Positions 1-9,913 are shown, numbered from the stretch's first letter. The stretch is 61,639 nt of DNA from Bacteroidales bacterium (GCA_016936665.1 JAFGXI010000030.1:1-61639); one strand, 5' to 3'. Program-made: numbers and translations. The notes: generated from the sequence alone by a model not told the origin.

Positions 1-142
1 CAAGTTATCTCGATAGCTCTCAAAATTTTTATTTGTATCCAAAATTTTATGAATGTCTCAGTTTGGACTAATTTTTAGAAGTCCCCTATTTTTGTTACAC
101 TACAAATTTGTTGAAAGATTCGTTGTTTTTTTGCAATGCGAC

Positions 143-2665
143 TTATTGATCTTCCCATTCAATTTGAAATTGAGATTTAGTGCTTTTCTTTTCTTCTGTT
201 TTTTTCTTGAGCGTGCTATCTTTTTTAAACAATCCAAACTCCTCATTTAAAAGGCTTTTAAGATCTTGCTTCTCTTCTTTAAATCCTTCTTTAATATGGT
301 TCTTAACACTTTCTGTGTCGTATTTGATGTTTGTTTTATCACCATCGCCTTCGATAATTAAAAACAGCGAAGTCCTGCCATATCCATCATCCTCAACAAC
401 ACCAAATTCGTTATTCTCAGCCTTATTAGCTCTTGCTTTTTTACCTAATATTTCGCTTAACAAAATGTTTAAATGATATCGATAATGATTGTTAAACTTA
501 TGCTCTCCTGAAACGGTTAAGTTGACGGCATTGTTTTTTATTTGCATCAAAGGAATGATTAACGATTCATTTTTGATCCACAATTCATTTTCGAGATCGT
601 CGAACTGGATTTCTTCTAAATCGGATAATTCGACAAATTTTGAGAGCTTGTAAAGTGGTTTGTATTGATGAAGTGCTCCTTTCTTTATGTTGATTTTTGC
701 TAATGCTTCTAGATTTTTTTTATCAATTTTGAAAAAAGAATCTAGCTCGCTTTTTATCAATATTGAAGCATTGAGCTCACCACTTATGTTCTCGCTTTTT
801 ATCGAACTTTGACCAAAATTCTCCATTTGTTGCATCAAGATTTGCATATCTATATTTTGCAAGTTGGCGTTCATTTCCAAACTGTACACTTTATCACTTT
901 TTGGTATCAAACTAAGGGCTCCGATGGCCGTGCCGTTTTGATGTTTTAAGCGGAAATCGCTTACTTCTGCAATTTGGTTATTGATGTAAAACTGAGCATA
1001 AACATTTTCGGCTTTAAATTGATTATATTCGAACTCGTCGATGGCAACTTGCAATCTGGCAGTAATAAACTTTGGGTAGTTAAATGCTTTAATATCATCG
1101 TCCTCCTTGGACGATTTAACAATTAATTCTGCCATATTGAGTGTGTCGCAATGTAAATTTCCATTAAGTCTCAATTCTTCATTTTCTAGCAATAAAAACG
1201 ATAGTACATTATACGCCTTGCCTTGAATATCGATCTTCGAGCGTCCACTTTTAAATAGTAAACTGTCGATAAAAATATTGTTGTTGTCCATTCTAAGATT
1301 AGCGTTGATATTACTGAGCGCTTGCTTAAACTTGTCAGGAAAATCAACAAATGCATTCGTAAGACGAATTTCGCCATCCGTTTTGAAAGTTTTTATATCT
1401 AGCGGCGTAATTGTATCGCTAGATAATAGTCTGCCGGTAAATTTGATGTTAGCATTTACGTGGCCGGATAAGGTTTTAAGAGAATCTATTTCGAAAAAAC
1501 GTTTTAGTTCTTTTAAGTCAGAATTGACGTTAACGTGTGCATCAATGTCGGGGTGTTTTATATTGTCGATATTTAACTGCCCTTTAAAACGGCTTTCGGC
1601 CAGTTGTGCAGAAAACTGTTGTAGTTGAAGATGATTACTTCCGGATTCGTACCGAAGTTCTAAGTTAATGTTTGTTAGCGATAGATCGCTTTTAACGTTG
1701 GCTAATTCTGCATTTTTTATACTCGAACGAATATTAATTTGAGGAACTTGGTTTTGACCAACATCTCCACTGATTTTTACTTCAAAAGCGGCATCGCCCG
1801 TCGATTGATAGTGGTTTAAATTATTTTTAATATTGCCGGGTAAATGCTCAAATAGCGTTTCTATACGTATGGCATTGGAAGCGGCTATTATATCGAGATG
1901 GGCTTTTTCTTTGTACTGAAACTGCCCTTCTAACATCAGTTTAGCTTTACCAATCCATAATTCCCCTTCTTCAATATTAATTGATTTTGAGTTAATATTG
2001 GATTCGAATTTTAAAGGCGTTTTACGTTGAATTAGATAGTTGATACCATCAATTTGTATTTGATTTAGAAAAAGTTGCCCTTTTGAGTTTAAACCAAAAG
2101 ACTCATCTTTAAAATTTCCGGAAAGACTTAAAACATCGGTTTCAGCATCGTAAATACTATTGTTTTTGAAGTTTGTAAAACGGTATCCTACATTTATAAA
2201 TTTTATTTTATTTAAGTCGATCGAGAAACTGGTAGAACTACTGTCGTTGCTTTGCGTAATGTGAAAATTATCTCTGCCTTTTTGATCAATTTCCATTCTT
2301 ACGGTGGCATTTTTAAGTTGCGCCTGTTTTAAGATGTATTTTTCTTGAATCACATCCCATAAACTGAACTCTAAAAAGAAATGCTCGGCAAATAAAAGTG
2401 TGTCGGATTTTGGATGAATATCGAGGTAGTCTTTAGGCGAATGAATAAATAGATTTTTAAATTCAACGGAGGCGTGCGGAAATTGTCGAATCACAGAAAA
2501 ATGCACCGATTTTACATCGACTTTTGTGTTAATATATTGGTTTAAATCTTCGACAACAGCTTGTACAATTTCGTCTTCGTATATAATTGCAATTGTAATT
2601 CCGGTACCAAGGAGTATTACAATTAAACTGATTAGAACAATTACAATGCGTTTAATAAGTTTCAT
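143..2665 (-). CDS. AsmA-like envelope protein
   Basis: An 840-residue protein with one N-terminal membrane segment (about residues 7-29: a run of I/V/L after MKLIKR) followed by a very long, beta-rich, periplasmic-type region. The segment after the anchor (VDVKSVHFSVIRQFPHAS) and the repeated pattern of short strands such as 'LNGNLHCDTLNMAELI' are typical of the AsmA family, whose members are thought to bridge the envelope and move or organise lipids. The C-terminus is charged (Lys/Glu-rich, about residues 790-840) and may be disordered. A -7 element (TAAATTTG, minus strand, 2685-2692) lies about 20 bases upstream of the ATG. It is divergent from the YqaA-type gene. The family assignment is from sequence character; the substrate is unknown. 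Confidence 0.8.
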   Translation of the reverse strand: MKLIKRIVIVLISLIVILLGTGITIAIIYEDEIVQAVVEDLNQYINTKVDVKSVHFSVIRQFPHASVEFKNLFIHSPKDYLDIHPKSDTLLFAEHFFLEFSLWDVIQEKYILKQAQLKNATVRMEIDQKGRDNFHITQSNDSSSTSFSIDLNKIKFINVGYRFTNFKNNSIYDAETDVLSLSGNFKDESFGLNSKGQLFLNQIQIDGINYLIQRKTPLKFESNINSKSINIEEGELWIGKAKLMLEGQFQYKEKAHLDIIAASNAIRIETLFEHLPGNIKNNLNHYQSTGDAAFEVKISGDVGQNQVPQINIRSSIKNAELANVKSDLSLTNINLELRYESGSNHLQLQQFSAQLAESRFKGQLNIDNIKHPDIDAHVNVNSDLKELKRFFEIDSLKTLSGHVNANIKFTGRLLSSDTITPLDIKTFKTDGEIRLTNAFVDFPDKFKQALSNINANLRMDNNNIFIDSLLFKSGRSKIDIQGKAYNVLSFLLLENEELRLNGNLHCDTLNMAELIVKSSKEDDDIKAFNYPKFITARLQVAIDEFEYNQFKAENVYAQFYINNQIAEVSDFRLKHQNGTAIGALSLIPKSDKVYSLEMNANLQNIDMQILMQQMENFGQSSIKSENISGELNASILIKSELDSFFKIDKKNLEALAKINIKKGALHQYKPLYKLSKFVELSDLEEIQFDDLENELWIKNESLIIPLMQIKNNAVNLTVSGEHKFNNHYRYHLNILLSEILGKKARANKAENNEFGVVEDDGYGRTSLFLIIEGDGDKTNIKYDTESVKNHIKEGFKEEKQDLKSLLNEEFGLFKKDSTLKKKTEEKKSTKSQFQIEWEDQ

Positions 2666-2684
2666 AGCTTAAATTAATGCGCTT

Positions 2685-2692
2685 CAAATTTA
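2685..2692 (-). promoter_or_regulatory. Bacteroidota -7 promoter element for the AsmA-like gene
   Basis: Minus strand reads TAAATTTG, matching TAnnTTTG, about 20 bases upstream of the ATG at 2665. No good -33 TTTG is seen at the usual spacing. Confidence 0.5.
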
Positions 2693-2788
2693 CATAATAC
2701 ATGCCAAAAATTAAAGTCAGATAGTTTAAGCTTTACTGTTTTAACTTACAAATAATTGCATTTATTTTGCGTGTTAATTGTATAGGCT

Positions 2789-3220
2789 TTGTTTGAACTA
2801 GGGTATTTTGCATTATTCATTTTTAGTTTTCTTGCGGCTACTGTTGTGCCGTTTAGCTCGGAAGGCGTTTTAGTGGCAATGGTATATGGTGGTTTTAATC
2901 CATGGTACATCGTTGTTTTGGCTTCTGTTGGCAATACGCTTGGCGGAATCAGTAGTTATTATTTAGGTTATGTTGGAAATTGGACCATCTTAGAAAAATG
3001 GTTTAGAACAAAAGCCGATAGACTCGACAAATATTTGAAAATTATAAAACGTTGGGGTTCTATCATTGCGTTTTTTACTTGGTTGCCATTTGTTGGCGAT
3101 GTGTTGGCGGTAGCTTTAGGTTTTGCGAAAACTTCTTGGTTAAAATCATTTCTGCTGATGGCTTTAGGAAAAACTTTAAGGTATCTAGTTGTTGTTTGGA
3201 CCATTTTATATTGGTTTTAA
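2789..3220 (+). CDS. YqaA/DedA-type (VTT domain) membrane protein
   Basis: A 143-residue integral membrane protein. It opens with FELGYFALFIFSFLAATVVPFSSE, the characteristic start of the YqaA branch of the DedA/SNARE-associated (VTT) family, and has the family's reentrant-loop features (G-N-T-L-G-G near residue 48 and the W-L-P-F-V-G-D segment near residue 96). Four hydrophobic stretches are visible. DedA relatives are flippases or transport-type proteins for polyprenyl or phospholipids; YqaA itself has no firm function. The start is a TTG at 2789: the frame is closed by TAG immediately upstream and no in-frame ATG precedes the conserved N-terminus. Confidence 0.85.
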   Translation: MFELGYFALFIFSFLAATVVPFSSEGVLVAMVYGGFNPWYIVVLASVGNTLGGISSYYLGYVGNWTILEKWFRTKADRLDKYLKIIKRWGSIIAFFTWLPFVGDVLAVALGFAKTSWLKSFLLMALGKTLRYLVVVWTILYWF

Positions 3221-3304
3221 TCTCCGTTTATTTATCATTTATCATAATAGAGCTTTATTCAATTTATTTTTCTTTTATTTCAAACGATAAGCTTAAATAA
3301 TTAT

Positions 3305-3312
3305 TAATTTTG
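3305..3312 (+). promoter_or_regulatory. -7 promoter element for the ClC gene
   Basis: TAATTTTG followed by C, about 50 bases upstream of the ATG at 3364, matches the Bacteroidota TAnnTTTG(C) element. Confidence 0.5.
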
Positions 3313-3363
3313 CAGGCTTGCAATTAAAAAAGGTTTGATTTTCATTAGTTTACAAATATTACA

Positions 3364-5145
3364 ATGAAAGAGCGTCTTGAAAAGATGTTACGACAATTTC
3401 TAATTTGGCGACTTAAACACGTCAGTCAGAAAAACTTTATTCGCGCCTTAAGTGTATTGATAGGGATAATTGTTGGGATTGCAGCAGTGGTAATAAAATA
3501 CAGCGTTCACTTCATCCAAGAAATTCTAACCATCGATTTTGTTCAAGACTTTACGCATGTCTTATATTTTTTATTGCCTCTGATAGGCATTGGCTTATCG
3601 GTAATTTTTGTACACTATATACTGAAACGTAAGGTCGGTCACGGTATTCCTAGTGTATTGCACGCACTTTCTAAGAAACAAGGAAAAATTGGCAGTTCCA
3701 ATATGTTTTCGTCGATAATAACGAGTGCTTTGACTGTAGGTTTTGGAGGTTCGGTGGGGTTGGAAGGCCCGACGGTTGCAACAGGAGCCGCTTTTGGTTC
3801 CAATATTGGGCAGATGTTTCGTTTAGATTTTAAACAACTTATTTTATTGCTTGGAGCTGCATCTTCGGCGGCTTTAGCAGCCATTTTTAAAGCTCCCATT
3901 GCAGCTGTGGTTTTTGCTATGGAAGTTATAATGATTGACATGACTGTTGCATCGGTGGTTCCTTTATTGTTAGCTTCGGCTTCTGCAACAGTGACCTCAA
4001 TGTTATTTTTAGGTGTAGACACTATTTACGAAGTTCATCTTACAGAGTCGTATCGTTTTTCTGAGTTGCCATATTATATTTTACTTGGTATTTTTTCTGG
4101 CCTTTTAGCGGTATATTTCACAAGAGTTTACATTGGTGTCAATAAATTTTTCGATAATTTTTCTAGTGTATGGACTCGCTTAACCGTTGGTGGCGTGATG
4201 TTAGGGATTTTAGTTTTTGTTTTTCCTTCTTTATTTGGTGAGGGTTTCGAGTCGATTAACGGAAGTTTAGAAGGTACTGTAAGCCATATTTTCGAAAATA
4301 CGTTTTACCAAGGCCTTGAAATGAATCATTTGTACGTTTTGCTATTTATCTTATTGGTTTTGTTGTTTAAAGTGCTCGCAACAGCGACAACCTTTGGAGC
4401 CGGAGGTGTTGGAGGAATCTTTGCGCCTTCCTTGTTTTTGGGTAGCAATCTGGGCTTATTGTTTGCCTTGTCGGTTAATTTTTTTAAAGTTGGCGTGGTC
4501 AATGTCAATCATTTTGCATTTGCCGGCATGGCCGGTTTAATAGCTGCTAATCTTCATGCTCCACTTACGGCCATATTCTTAATTGGCGATATTACAGGCG
4601 GTTATCAAATGTTTATTCCGCTAATGCTGGTATCTGTTTTTGCATTTACCACCGTTAAGCTGTTTCAGCCTAATTCTGTGTACACCATACAGTTGGCCGA
4701 ACGAGGAGAATTACTCACGCATAATTCCGATCAGAATATTCTTAAAATGATGTCGATAGAGAAAGTTATTGAGCGCAACTTTTTACCGATAAATAAAGAA
4801 GCTATGCTTGGCGAATTAGTTAAAGTAATTGCTAAATCGAGTCGAAATATTTTTCCGGTAGTCGACAACGAAAATAATTTTGAGGGTGTGGTGGTGCTCG
4901 ATCACGTTAGAGAAATCATGTTCGATCGCTCAAAATATGACAACACAAGTGTCGAGGATTTGATGATTATTCCGCATGTAATGGTTAACCTTACTGACAA
5001 AATGGACGATGTGGCCAACAAATTTCACGAATCGGGCAATTACAATATTCCGGTAATCGACGAGGGCAAATATATAGGCTTTGTCTCACGCGCCAACGTT
5101 TTTTCTACTTACCGCCGTATGCTTAAGCATTTTTCTGAAGATTAA
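3364..5145 (+). CDS. ClC-family chloride channel/transporter with C-terminal CBS pair
   Basis: A 593-residue protein with a ClC membrane core of about residues 20-440. The ion-path motifs are intact: GSVGLEGP (near residue 130, including the gating glutamate), the GGVGGIFAPS motif (GxFxP, near residue 345), and a glutamate in FKAPIAAVVFAMEV that matches the internal proton glutamate of H+/Cl- exchangers. Two CBS domains follow (about 460-590: FPVVDNENNFEGVVVLD and YNIPVIDEGKYIGFVS), which usually sense adenine nucleotides. Both glutamates being present favours an antiporter over a passive channel (inference). It converges with the U32 gene, with only four bases between the stop codons. Confidence 0.93.
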   Translation: MKERLEKMLRQFLIWRLKHVSQKNFIRALSVLIGIIVGIAAVVIKYSVHFIQEILTIDFVQDFTHVLYFLLPLIGIGLSVIFVHYILKRKVGHGIPSVLHALSKKQGKIGSSNMFSSIITSALTVGFGGSVGLEGPTVATGAAFGSNIGQMFRLDFKQLILLLGAASSAALAAIFKAPIAAVVFAMEVIMIDMTVASVVPLLLASASATVTSMLFLGVDTIYEVHLTESYRFSELPYYILLGIFSGLLAVYFTRVYIGVNKFFDNFSSVWTRLTVGGVMLGILVFVFPSLFGEGFESINGSLEGTVSHIFENTFYQGLEMNHLYVLLFILLVLLFKVLATATTFGAGGVGGIFAPSLFLGSNLGLLFALSVNFFKVGVVNVNHFAFAGMAGLIAANLHAPLTAIFLIGDITGGYQMFIPLMLVSVFAFTTVKLFQPNSVYTIQLAERGELLTHNSDQNILKMMSIEKVIERNFLPINKEAMLGELVKVIAKSSRNIFPVVDNENNFEGVVVLDHVREIMFDRSKYDNTSVEDLMIIPHVMVNLTDKMDDVANKFHESGNYNIPVIDEGKYIGFVSRANVFSTYRRMLKHFSED

Positions 5146-5149
5146 ATAG

Positions 5150-7126
5150 CTATTTTAAAACGCCTTTTAAATTAAAATGTGTGCTTCCCTGTAGCTTTTC
5201 TTGCTTTTGAAATGCTTTTATTATAGCCTCGAAAACTGTTCGATTGGCTTCGTGATACGATAAGTCAATTAGAAACTGATGGTAACCCAATTTTCTTAAT
5301 TTAGTTAAAAATTTAAATTGAGAAACCACTTCATCTGGGCGCACAATTGTAATCCCATCATTCACTATCTTATGGTAAGTTTTGCCATGTTCATCGTTAA
5401 TCGAATCATTTACTTCTTCTACCTTTACTGGCATTCTAGAGTAAAATAATTCCGGATAGAAATGAATTGGCAAAAGACCTTTTCTGTTTTTTAGCGCATA
5501 TAAATTGCCAAAATCGATTTCTTGTGGATAAGTAAAATATACTGCTTTTTCATGTTTTAGAAATTGCGAAGCTGCATCGTTAAATACATACACATTTTCG
5601 TTAAAAGCCCAAATTGAATTAGGTAGCATTAATGTTTTTTGCGATGCATGGCTGAGTGAGAATTGTCTAATGCCTATTGAATGCAAATCAGCGACCAGTT
5701 GTTTGTAAAACTCAATTTGACCTTCGGCGATAAACTTCGGGAGTTCAATCCAAATTTTACCTTGTAAATTCTGCAATTTCGATTTAAATAAATCGACTTT
5801 TGTCCAATCGTTTTTACTAAGCTTTAAAATCAAATGTTGTACACGCGCTTTTGTGACAATTTCCAGCCATTCTAATCGATCGATTCTGAAAAACACTTGT
5901 TCAGTTTGTTTCGTTAGGTTGCTATTAAACGATTTGAGAATCTTATCTTTTAAAGGCTTTGGCATTTGCAAACTTGGAATATGTTTCGGTTTTTTTATTT
6001 TATTTGAAAAGCTAAGACTATCGGCTTTGCCGATTAAAAAAACTTCGTCTCCAATTTTTAGTTTCGAATCAATTAGCGGACAAATCAATAAATTATCTTC
6101 AGTCTTGCAGGTATGATCGGTCGTTAGATTAATTTGCTCGGAGCGATGCACGAAGCGAATTTTGTCGCCAATTTTTATTGATTGATTAAGCAGAATAATA
6201 ATTGTGTTATGACTTATTGTTTGTATAGAACCAATTAAAATACCGGTATTTGGCCTTTCGGTAATTGCTTTTTGAATATTGCCGCCAAAAAAGTAGCTTG
6301 TTTTTTCTCGCCCAAAATCTACCAATGGAAGCGTGTATTTGCTTTTGTCTATAGCCTTTCTGTACGACAATGCAGTGTTATAAACATATTCTGCAGATTT
6401 TAATCGACCTTCAATTTTTAAAGAAGAAATATTCATCTTTTTTAAGATTTCTATTTGCTCGATTAGCTGGTTGTCTTTCAGGCTAAAAACGTATGGCTGA
6501 TTGCTTTTGCCGTATGCTCTTCTGCGTGGTTGGGCACATAACCCTCTATTTGCGCCGGCTCCGCCAAGGTAACTGCTAAATAAGCACATACCGGAAAAGG
6601 AATAACATAAAGCACCATGCACAAAAATTTCAAGCTCAACTTTTGTTTTTTCTCCTATTGTTATTAGCTCTTGTTGGGTTAATTCTCGGGCTAGAATTAC
6701 CCGATCAATTTGTTTTTCAAAGGCATAGTCGGTAGCTAAACTATTATGGTAACCCATTTGTGTACTGGCATGCACACTTAATTGAGCAAAATGTTTTTTT
6801 ATCAAATAGTAAACGCCCCAATCTTGAATTATTACAGCATCAATTTTTGTTTTTGACAAAAACCAGAGAAAGTCGAGAAGTGCTGGTAGCTCTTCGTTTT
6901 TAATCACGGTATTTAATGTAACATATACCTTTACATTGTGCTCTTTAGCTTCTTCCAGCACTGATAAAAATTCGAAATGACTAAAGTTTGACGCTCTAGC
7001 TCTGGCATTGAATTGTTTGAGCCCAAGATAAACAGCATTAGCACCACCTTTTACTGCTGCTCGAAAATTTTCTACTTTTCCTGCAGGTAATAATAATTCC
7101 GGTGTTTTATGTTTTTGAAATTCCAT
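5150..7126 (-). CDS. U32-family protein (RlhA/collagenase-like type)
   Basis: A 658-residue protein starting at PELLLPAGKVENFRAAVKGGANAVYLGLKQFNARARASNF, the peptidase-U32 signature, with an extra C-terminal half (DUF3656-like region, EGRLKSAEYVYNTALSYRKAID onward), as in RlhA, the 23S rRNA C2501 hydroxylase. Modern work treats U32 proteins as Fe-S dependent hydroxylation factors rather than proteases. Cys174, Cys181 and Cys197 are present, but the next position, usually Cys in a CxxxC, is Arg201 (codon CGC, 6524-6526). The start at 7126 is preferred over an upstream start at 7192 because a -7 element lies between them and the conserved family start is at 7126. The precise RNA target is inferred. 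Confidence 0.85.
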   Translation of the reverse strand: MEFQKHKTPELLLPAGKVENFRAAVKGGANAVYLGLKQFNARARASNFSHFEFLSVLEEAKEHNVKVYVTLNTVIKNEELPALLDFLWFLSKTKIDAVIIQDWGVYYLIKKHFAQLSVHASTQMGYHNSLATDYAFEKQIDRVILARELTQQELITIGEKTKVELEIFVHGALCYSFSGMCLFSSYLGGAGANRGLCAQPRRRAYGKSNQPYVFSLKDNQLIEQIEILKKMNISSLKIEGRLKSAEYVYNTALSYRKAIDKSKYTLPLVDFGREKTSYFFGGNIQKAITERPNTGILIGSIQTISHNTIIILLNQSIKIGDKIRFVHRSEQINLTTDHTCKTEDNLLICPLIDSKLKIGDEVFLIGKADSLSFSNKIKKPKHIPSLQMPKPLKDKILKSFNSNLTKQTEQVFFRIDRLEWLEIVTKARVQHLILKLSKNDWTKVDLFKSKLQNLQGKIWIELPKFIAEGQIEFYKQLVADLHSIGIRQFSLSHASQKTLMLPNSIWAFNENVYVFNDAASQFLKHEKAVYFTYPQEIDFGNLYALKNRKGLLPIHFYPELFYSRMPVKVEEVNDSINDEHGKTYHKIVNDGITIVRPDEVVSQFKFLTKLRKLGYHQFLIDLSYHEANRTVFEAIIKAFQKQEKLQGSTHFNLKGVLK

Positions 7127-7166
7127 TGTTCTAAAAAATCGGACTTTTCTGATTCGGTTTCTTTTA

Positions 7167-7174
7167 CAAAAGTA
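7167..7174 (-). promoter_or_regulatory. -7 promoter element for the U32 gene
   Basis: Minus strand reads TACTTTTG about 41 bases upstream of the ATG at 7126. Its position downstream of the alternative start at 7192 argues that the shorter protein is the real one. Confidence 0.45.
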
Positions 7175-7215
7175 CTTCAAATACAAATACATACAGCATG
7201 GCTGAAAGTAAACCC

Positions 7216-7223
7216 TATCTTTG
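7216..7223 (+). promoter_or_regulatory. -7 promoter element for the 160-residue membrane protein
   Basis: TATCTTTG on the plus strand, 36 bases upstream of the ATG at 7260. It is a canonical TAnnTTTG match. Confidence 0.55.
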
Positions 7224-7259
7224 TAACTTTAGATTAATAAAAGCGTCACAGAAGTCATT

Positions 7260-7742
7260 ATGAACCAATGGAGTAAGTCATTCGAAAGAGATTTAGAAAT
7301 GCAATTGGAAGATATTTCCCATTTGCAAATAAATCATTTAAATACCCGCTTATTTAACAAAACAGCACAACAAATAGATTATTTTTCGAAACATTGTGCT
7401 ACTTGTGAAGCTTTAAAAAACGATTATGAACATTACGTCGATTTGCTTTCAAGCATGTCTAAAGACGAAGCTGCGAAAAAAGGATATGAACAACTTTTAG
7501 AAAAGGCAGTTCATCATCTTACGAATGTTCATCAAATTAAAACTCATCATTATTTTCGATCGCTATATGCTTTAGTAGGCTTATTAACTGGGGTTGTAAT
7601 AGCTAGTGTTTTCGATTGGTATTTGAACAGAGAATGGCCTTCGTTTTTTTTAATTTACGGAGCTTTCATTGGGAGTATCGCAGGTCGCATTGTCGGATAT
7701 TATAAAGACAAATCTTTAAAGAAGAAAAATCAGATTTTATAA
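7260..7742 (+). CDS. Small membrane protein of unknown function
   Basis: 160 residues. The first about 100 are hydrophilic and helical, with a Cys pair (HCATCEALKNDY) and a zinc-finger-like look although only two Cys are present. Two membrane segments follow (about residues 103-122 and 130-148: YALVGLLTGVVIASVF and FFLIYGAFIGSIAGRIVG), then a basic tail (KDKSLKKKNQ). I do not recognise the family. It has its own promoter element and lies 26 bases upstream of the prolyl oligopeptidase gene on the same strand, so the two may be co-transcribed. The coding call rests on length, upstream promoter and coherent topology. Confidence 0.75.
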   Translation: MNQWSKSFERDLEMQLEDISHLQINHLNTRLFNKTAQQIDYFSKHCATCEALKNDYEHYVDLLSSMSKDEAAKKGYEQLLEKAVHHLTNVHQIKTHHYFRSLYALVGLLTGVVIASVFDWYLNREWPSFFLIYGAFIGSIAGRIVGYYKDKSLKKKNQIL

Positions 7743-7768
7743 AATAAATTTCACTAACAAACAGAATT

Positions 7769-9913
7769 ATGCATGTTAAAACATTAATTGTAGCATTATC
7801 AGGAATGGCTGTTATTATGGCATGCCAACCAAAAGAAAATCATCAAGAGGAAAATACCATGAAAGTAGTATACCCCGAAACCGCCAAAGTCGATTCTGTC
7901 GATGAATATTTTGGTGTAAAAGTCTCCGATCCGTACCGTTGGTTAGAAGATGATAATAGCGAAGCAACTAAAGCTTGGGTTAAAGCACAAAACGATCTAA
8001 CATTCGGTTATTTAAATCAAATTCCTTGTAAAGACACTATCGCAAAACGTTTGACAAGCTTGTTTAATTACCCCAGATTATCGGCACCTCATAAAGTAGG
8101 CGATTATTTCTTCTATTCAAAAAATGATGGGCTTCAAAATCAATCGGTTACATTTTTCAAAAAGGGCGAAAATGGTGAAGAACAAGTGTTTTTAGACCCT
8201 AACACCATGTCGGACGATGGTACGGTTACTGCCGATTTAGCCGGCGAATCGAATGATAATAAATATATGGCTATTGCGATTAATAGAGCCGGCTCGGATT
8301 GGTCTGAGATAAAAGTTAAAGATGTTGCCAGTAACTCGTTTTTAGAAGATGTTGTTGAAAGAGTAAAGTTTTCAGGGGCTTCTTGGTTTGAAGATGGCTT
8401 TTTTTATTCTCGCTTTCCGGAACCTAAAGATGGAAGAGATTTTTCTGCAGCCAATGAGTTTCATTCAATATATTATCACAAACTTGGTACAGCGCAATCG
8501 GAAGATGTCTTGGTATACAAGAACGAAAAAGAGCCTAAATTGTACTACGGTGTTGGTTTAACTGAGCATCAGGAGTATATGTTTTTATACGAATCGGAAG
8601 GAACAGAAGGTGTTAATATTTATTATGCAAAACCTTCGTTGAATCCGGAATGGAAAGTTTTAGTTAACGATTTTACTCAACAAGGATCTGTAGTTGATTT
8701 TAAAAATGGACATTTTTTATTTTTAACAGATAAAAACACACCCAATTATAAATTGGTTGCCGTCGATCCTCAAAAACCGACAGAGGATAGCTGGGTTGAA
8801 ATTATACCTGAAAAATCAATAAAGTTAAATAGCGTTACCACTGGAGGTGGAAAAATGTTCGCTTCATACCTAGAAAATGCCTCAACAAAGGTTTACGAAA
8901 TGGACTTCGAAGGTAAAAACATTAAAGAAGTGATATTGCCAACGTTTGGTTCTGCCGGTGGTTTTGCTGGTAAAGACGAAGATGCTAAACTTTATTATGG
9001 TTTTACATCTTTCACTTATCCTTACACCATTTTTTCATACGAAGTATCGACCGGGAAATCCGAAGTGTTTTATCAGCCTGAAGTGCAATTTAATCCTTCC
9101 GATTATGAAGCAAAACAAGTTTGGTATCCATCTAAAGACAGCACTATGGTTTCTATGTTTATTGTTTATAAAAAAGGAATCGTGCTCGATGGAACACACC
9201 CAACATTGCTATATGGTTATGGAGGATTTAATATCGATTTAACACCTTCTTTTAGTGTATCTAATATTGTGCTGTTAGAAAATGGGGGAGTATATGCTAT
9301 GGCGAATTTACGTGGTGGAGGAGAATACGGACAAGAATGGCATAAAGCAGGAATGAAAACTAAAAAACAAAATGTGTTCGACGATTTTATTTCGGCAGGT
9401 GAGTATTTAATCAACGAAAAATTTACAAGTAAAGATTACTTAGCAATAGCAGGTGGTTCTAACGGTGGTTTATTAGTAGGTGCTTGTATGACACAACGCC
9501 CTGATTTGTTCAAGGTGGCATTTCCTGCAGTAGGAGTAATGGATATGCTTCGATTCCATAAATTTACTGTGGGTTGGGGTTGGACACCTGAATATGGATC
9601 AAGTGAGGAAAGTGAAGAGATGTTCAAATATCTTTACGCCTATTCTCCTTTACATAACATTAAAGCCAATACAGACTATCCAGCAACTTTAATCACGACT
9701 GCCGATCACGACGACAGGGTTGTTCCAGCTCATTCGTTCAAATTTGCTGCGACTTTACAAACTGCCAATTCAGGTAAAAATCCTACATTAATAAGAATAG
9801 AAACTAATGCAGGACATGGAGCGGGGACACCAATTAGCAAAACAATTGAACAGCAAGCCGACAAATGGGCTTTTATGTTTTATAATATGGGCATTAAGCC
9901 GTATTCAAAATAA
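7769..9913 (+). CDS. Prolyl oligopeptidase (S9A), predicted lipoprotein
   Basis: A 714-residue member of the prolyl oligopeptidase family. The N-terminus has a lipobox (hydrophobic stretch ending VIMAC, Cys near residue 19), so it should be a lipid-anchored exported enzyme rather than the cytosolic form. The N-terminal beta-propeller starts at KVSDPYRWLEDDNSEATKAWV, and the C-terminal alpha/beta hydrolase carries the catalytic Ser564 in GGSNGGLLVG, an Asp in ADHDDRVVP (about residue 648) and His683 in NAGHGAG. It cleaves short peptides after proline; the periplasmic location suggests peptide scavenging (inference). It is followed by a strong terminator at 10014-10039. Confidence 0.95.
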   Translation: MHVKTLIVALSGMAVIMACQPKENHQEENTMKVVYPETAKVDSVDEYFGVKVSDPYRWLEDDNSEATKAWVKAQNDLTFGYLNQIPCKDTIAKRLTSLFNYPRLSAPHKVGDYFFYSKNDGLQNQSVTFFKKGENGEEQVFLDPNTMSDDGTVTADLAGESNDNKYMAIAINRAGSDWSEIKVKDVASNSFLEDVVERVKFSGASWFEDGFFYSRFPEPKDGRDFSAANEFHSIYYHKLGTAQSEDVLVYKNEKEPKLYYGVGLTEHQEYMFLYESEGTEGVNIYYAKPSLNPEWKVLVNDFTQQGSVVDFKNGHFLFLTDKNTPNYKLVAVDPQKPTEDSWVEIIPEKSIKLNSVTTGGGKMFASYLENASTKVYEMDFEGKNIKEVILPTFGSAGGFAGKDEDAKLYYGFTSFTYPYTIFSYEVSTGKSEVFYQPEVQFNPSDYEAKQVWYPSKDSTMVSMFIVYKKGIVLDGTHPTLLYGYGGFNIDLTPSFSVSNIVLLENGGVYAMANLRGGGEYGQEWHKAGMKTKKQNVFDDFISAGEYLINEKFTSKDYLAIAGGSNGGLLVGACMTQRPDLFKVAFPAVGVMDMLRFHKFTVGWGWTPEYGSSEESEEMFKYLYAYSPLHNIKANTDYPATLITTADHDDRVVPAHSFKFAATLQTANSGKNPTLIRIETNAGHGAGTPISKTIEQQADKWAFMFYNMGIKPYSK

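Noticed and set aside
53..250. Hydrophobic plus-strand frame overlapping the end of the AsmA-like gene
   Set aside because: Hydrophobic composition comes from the complement of a Lys-rich coding tail; the minus-strand gene explains it.
3639..4022. Long minus-strand frame within the ClC gene
   Set aside because: A shadow of the real coding frame; low-complexity Ala/Thr/Lys peptide without a family pattern.
5139..5156. Short palindrome at the ClC/U32 convergence
   Set aside because: AAATAGCTATTT is only 12 bases and AT-rich, expected by chance; no T run to support a terminator.
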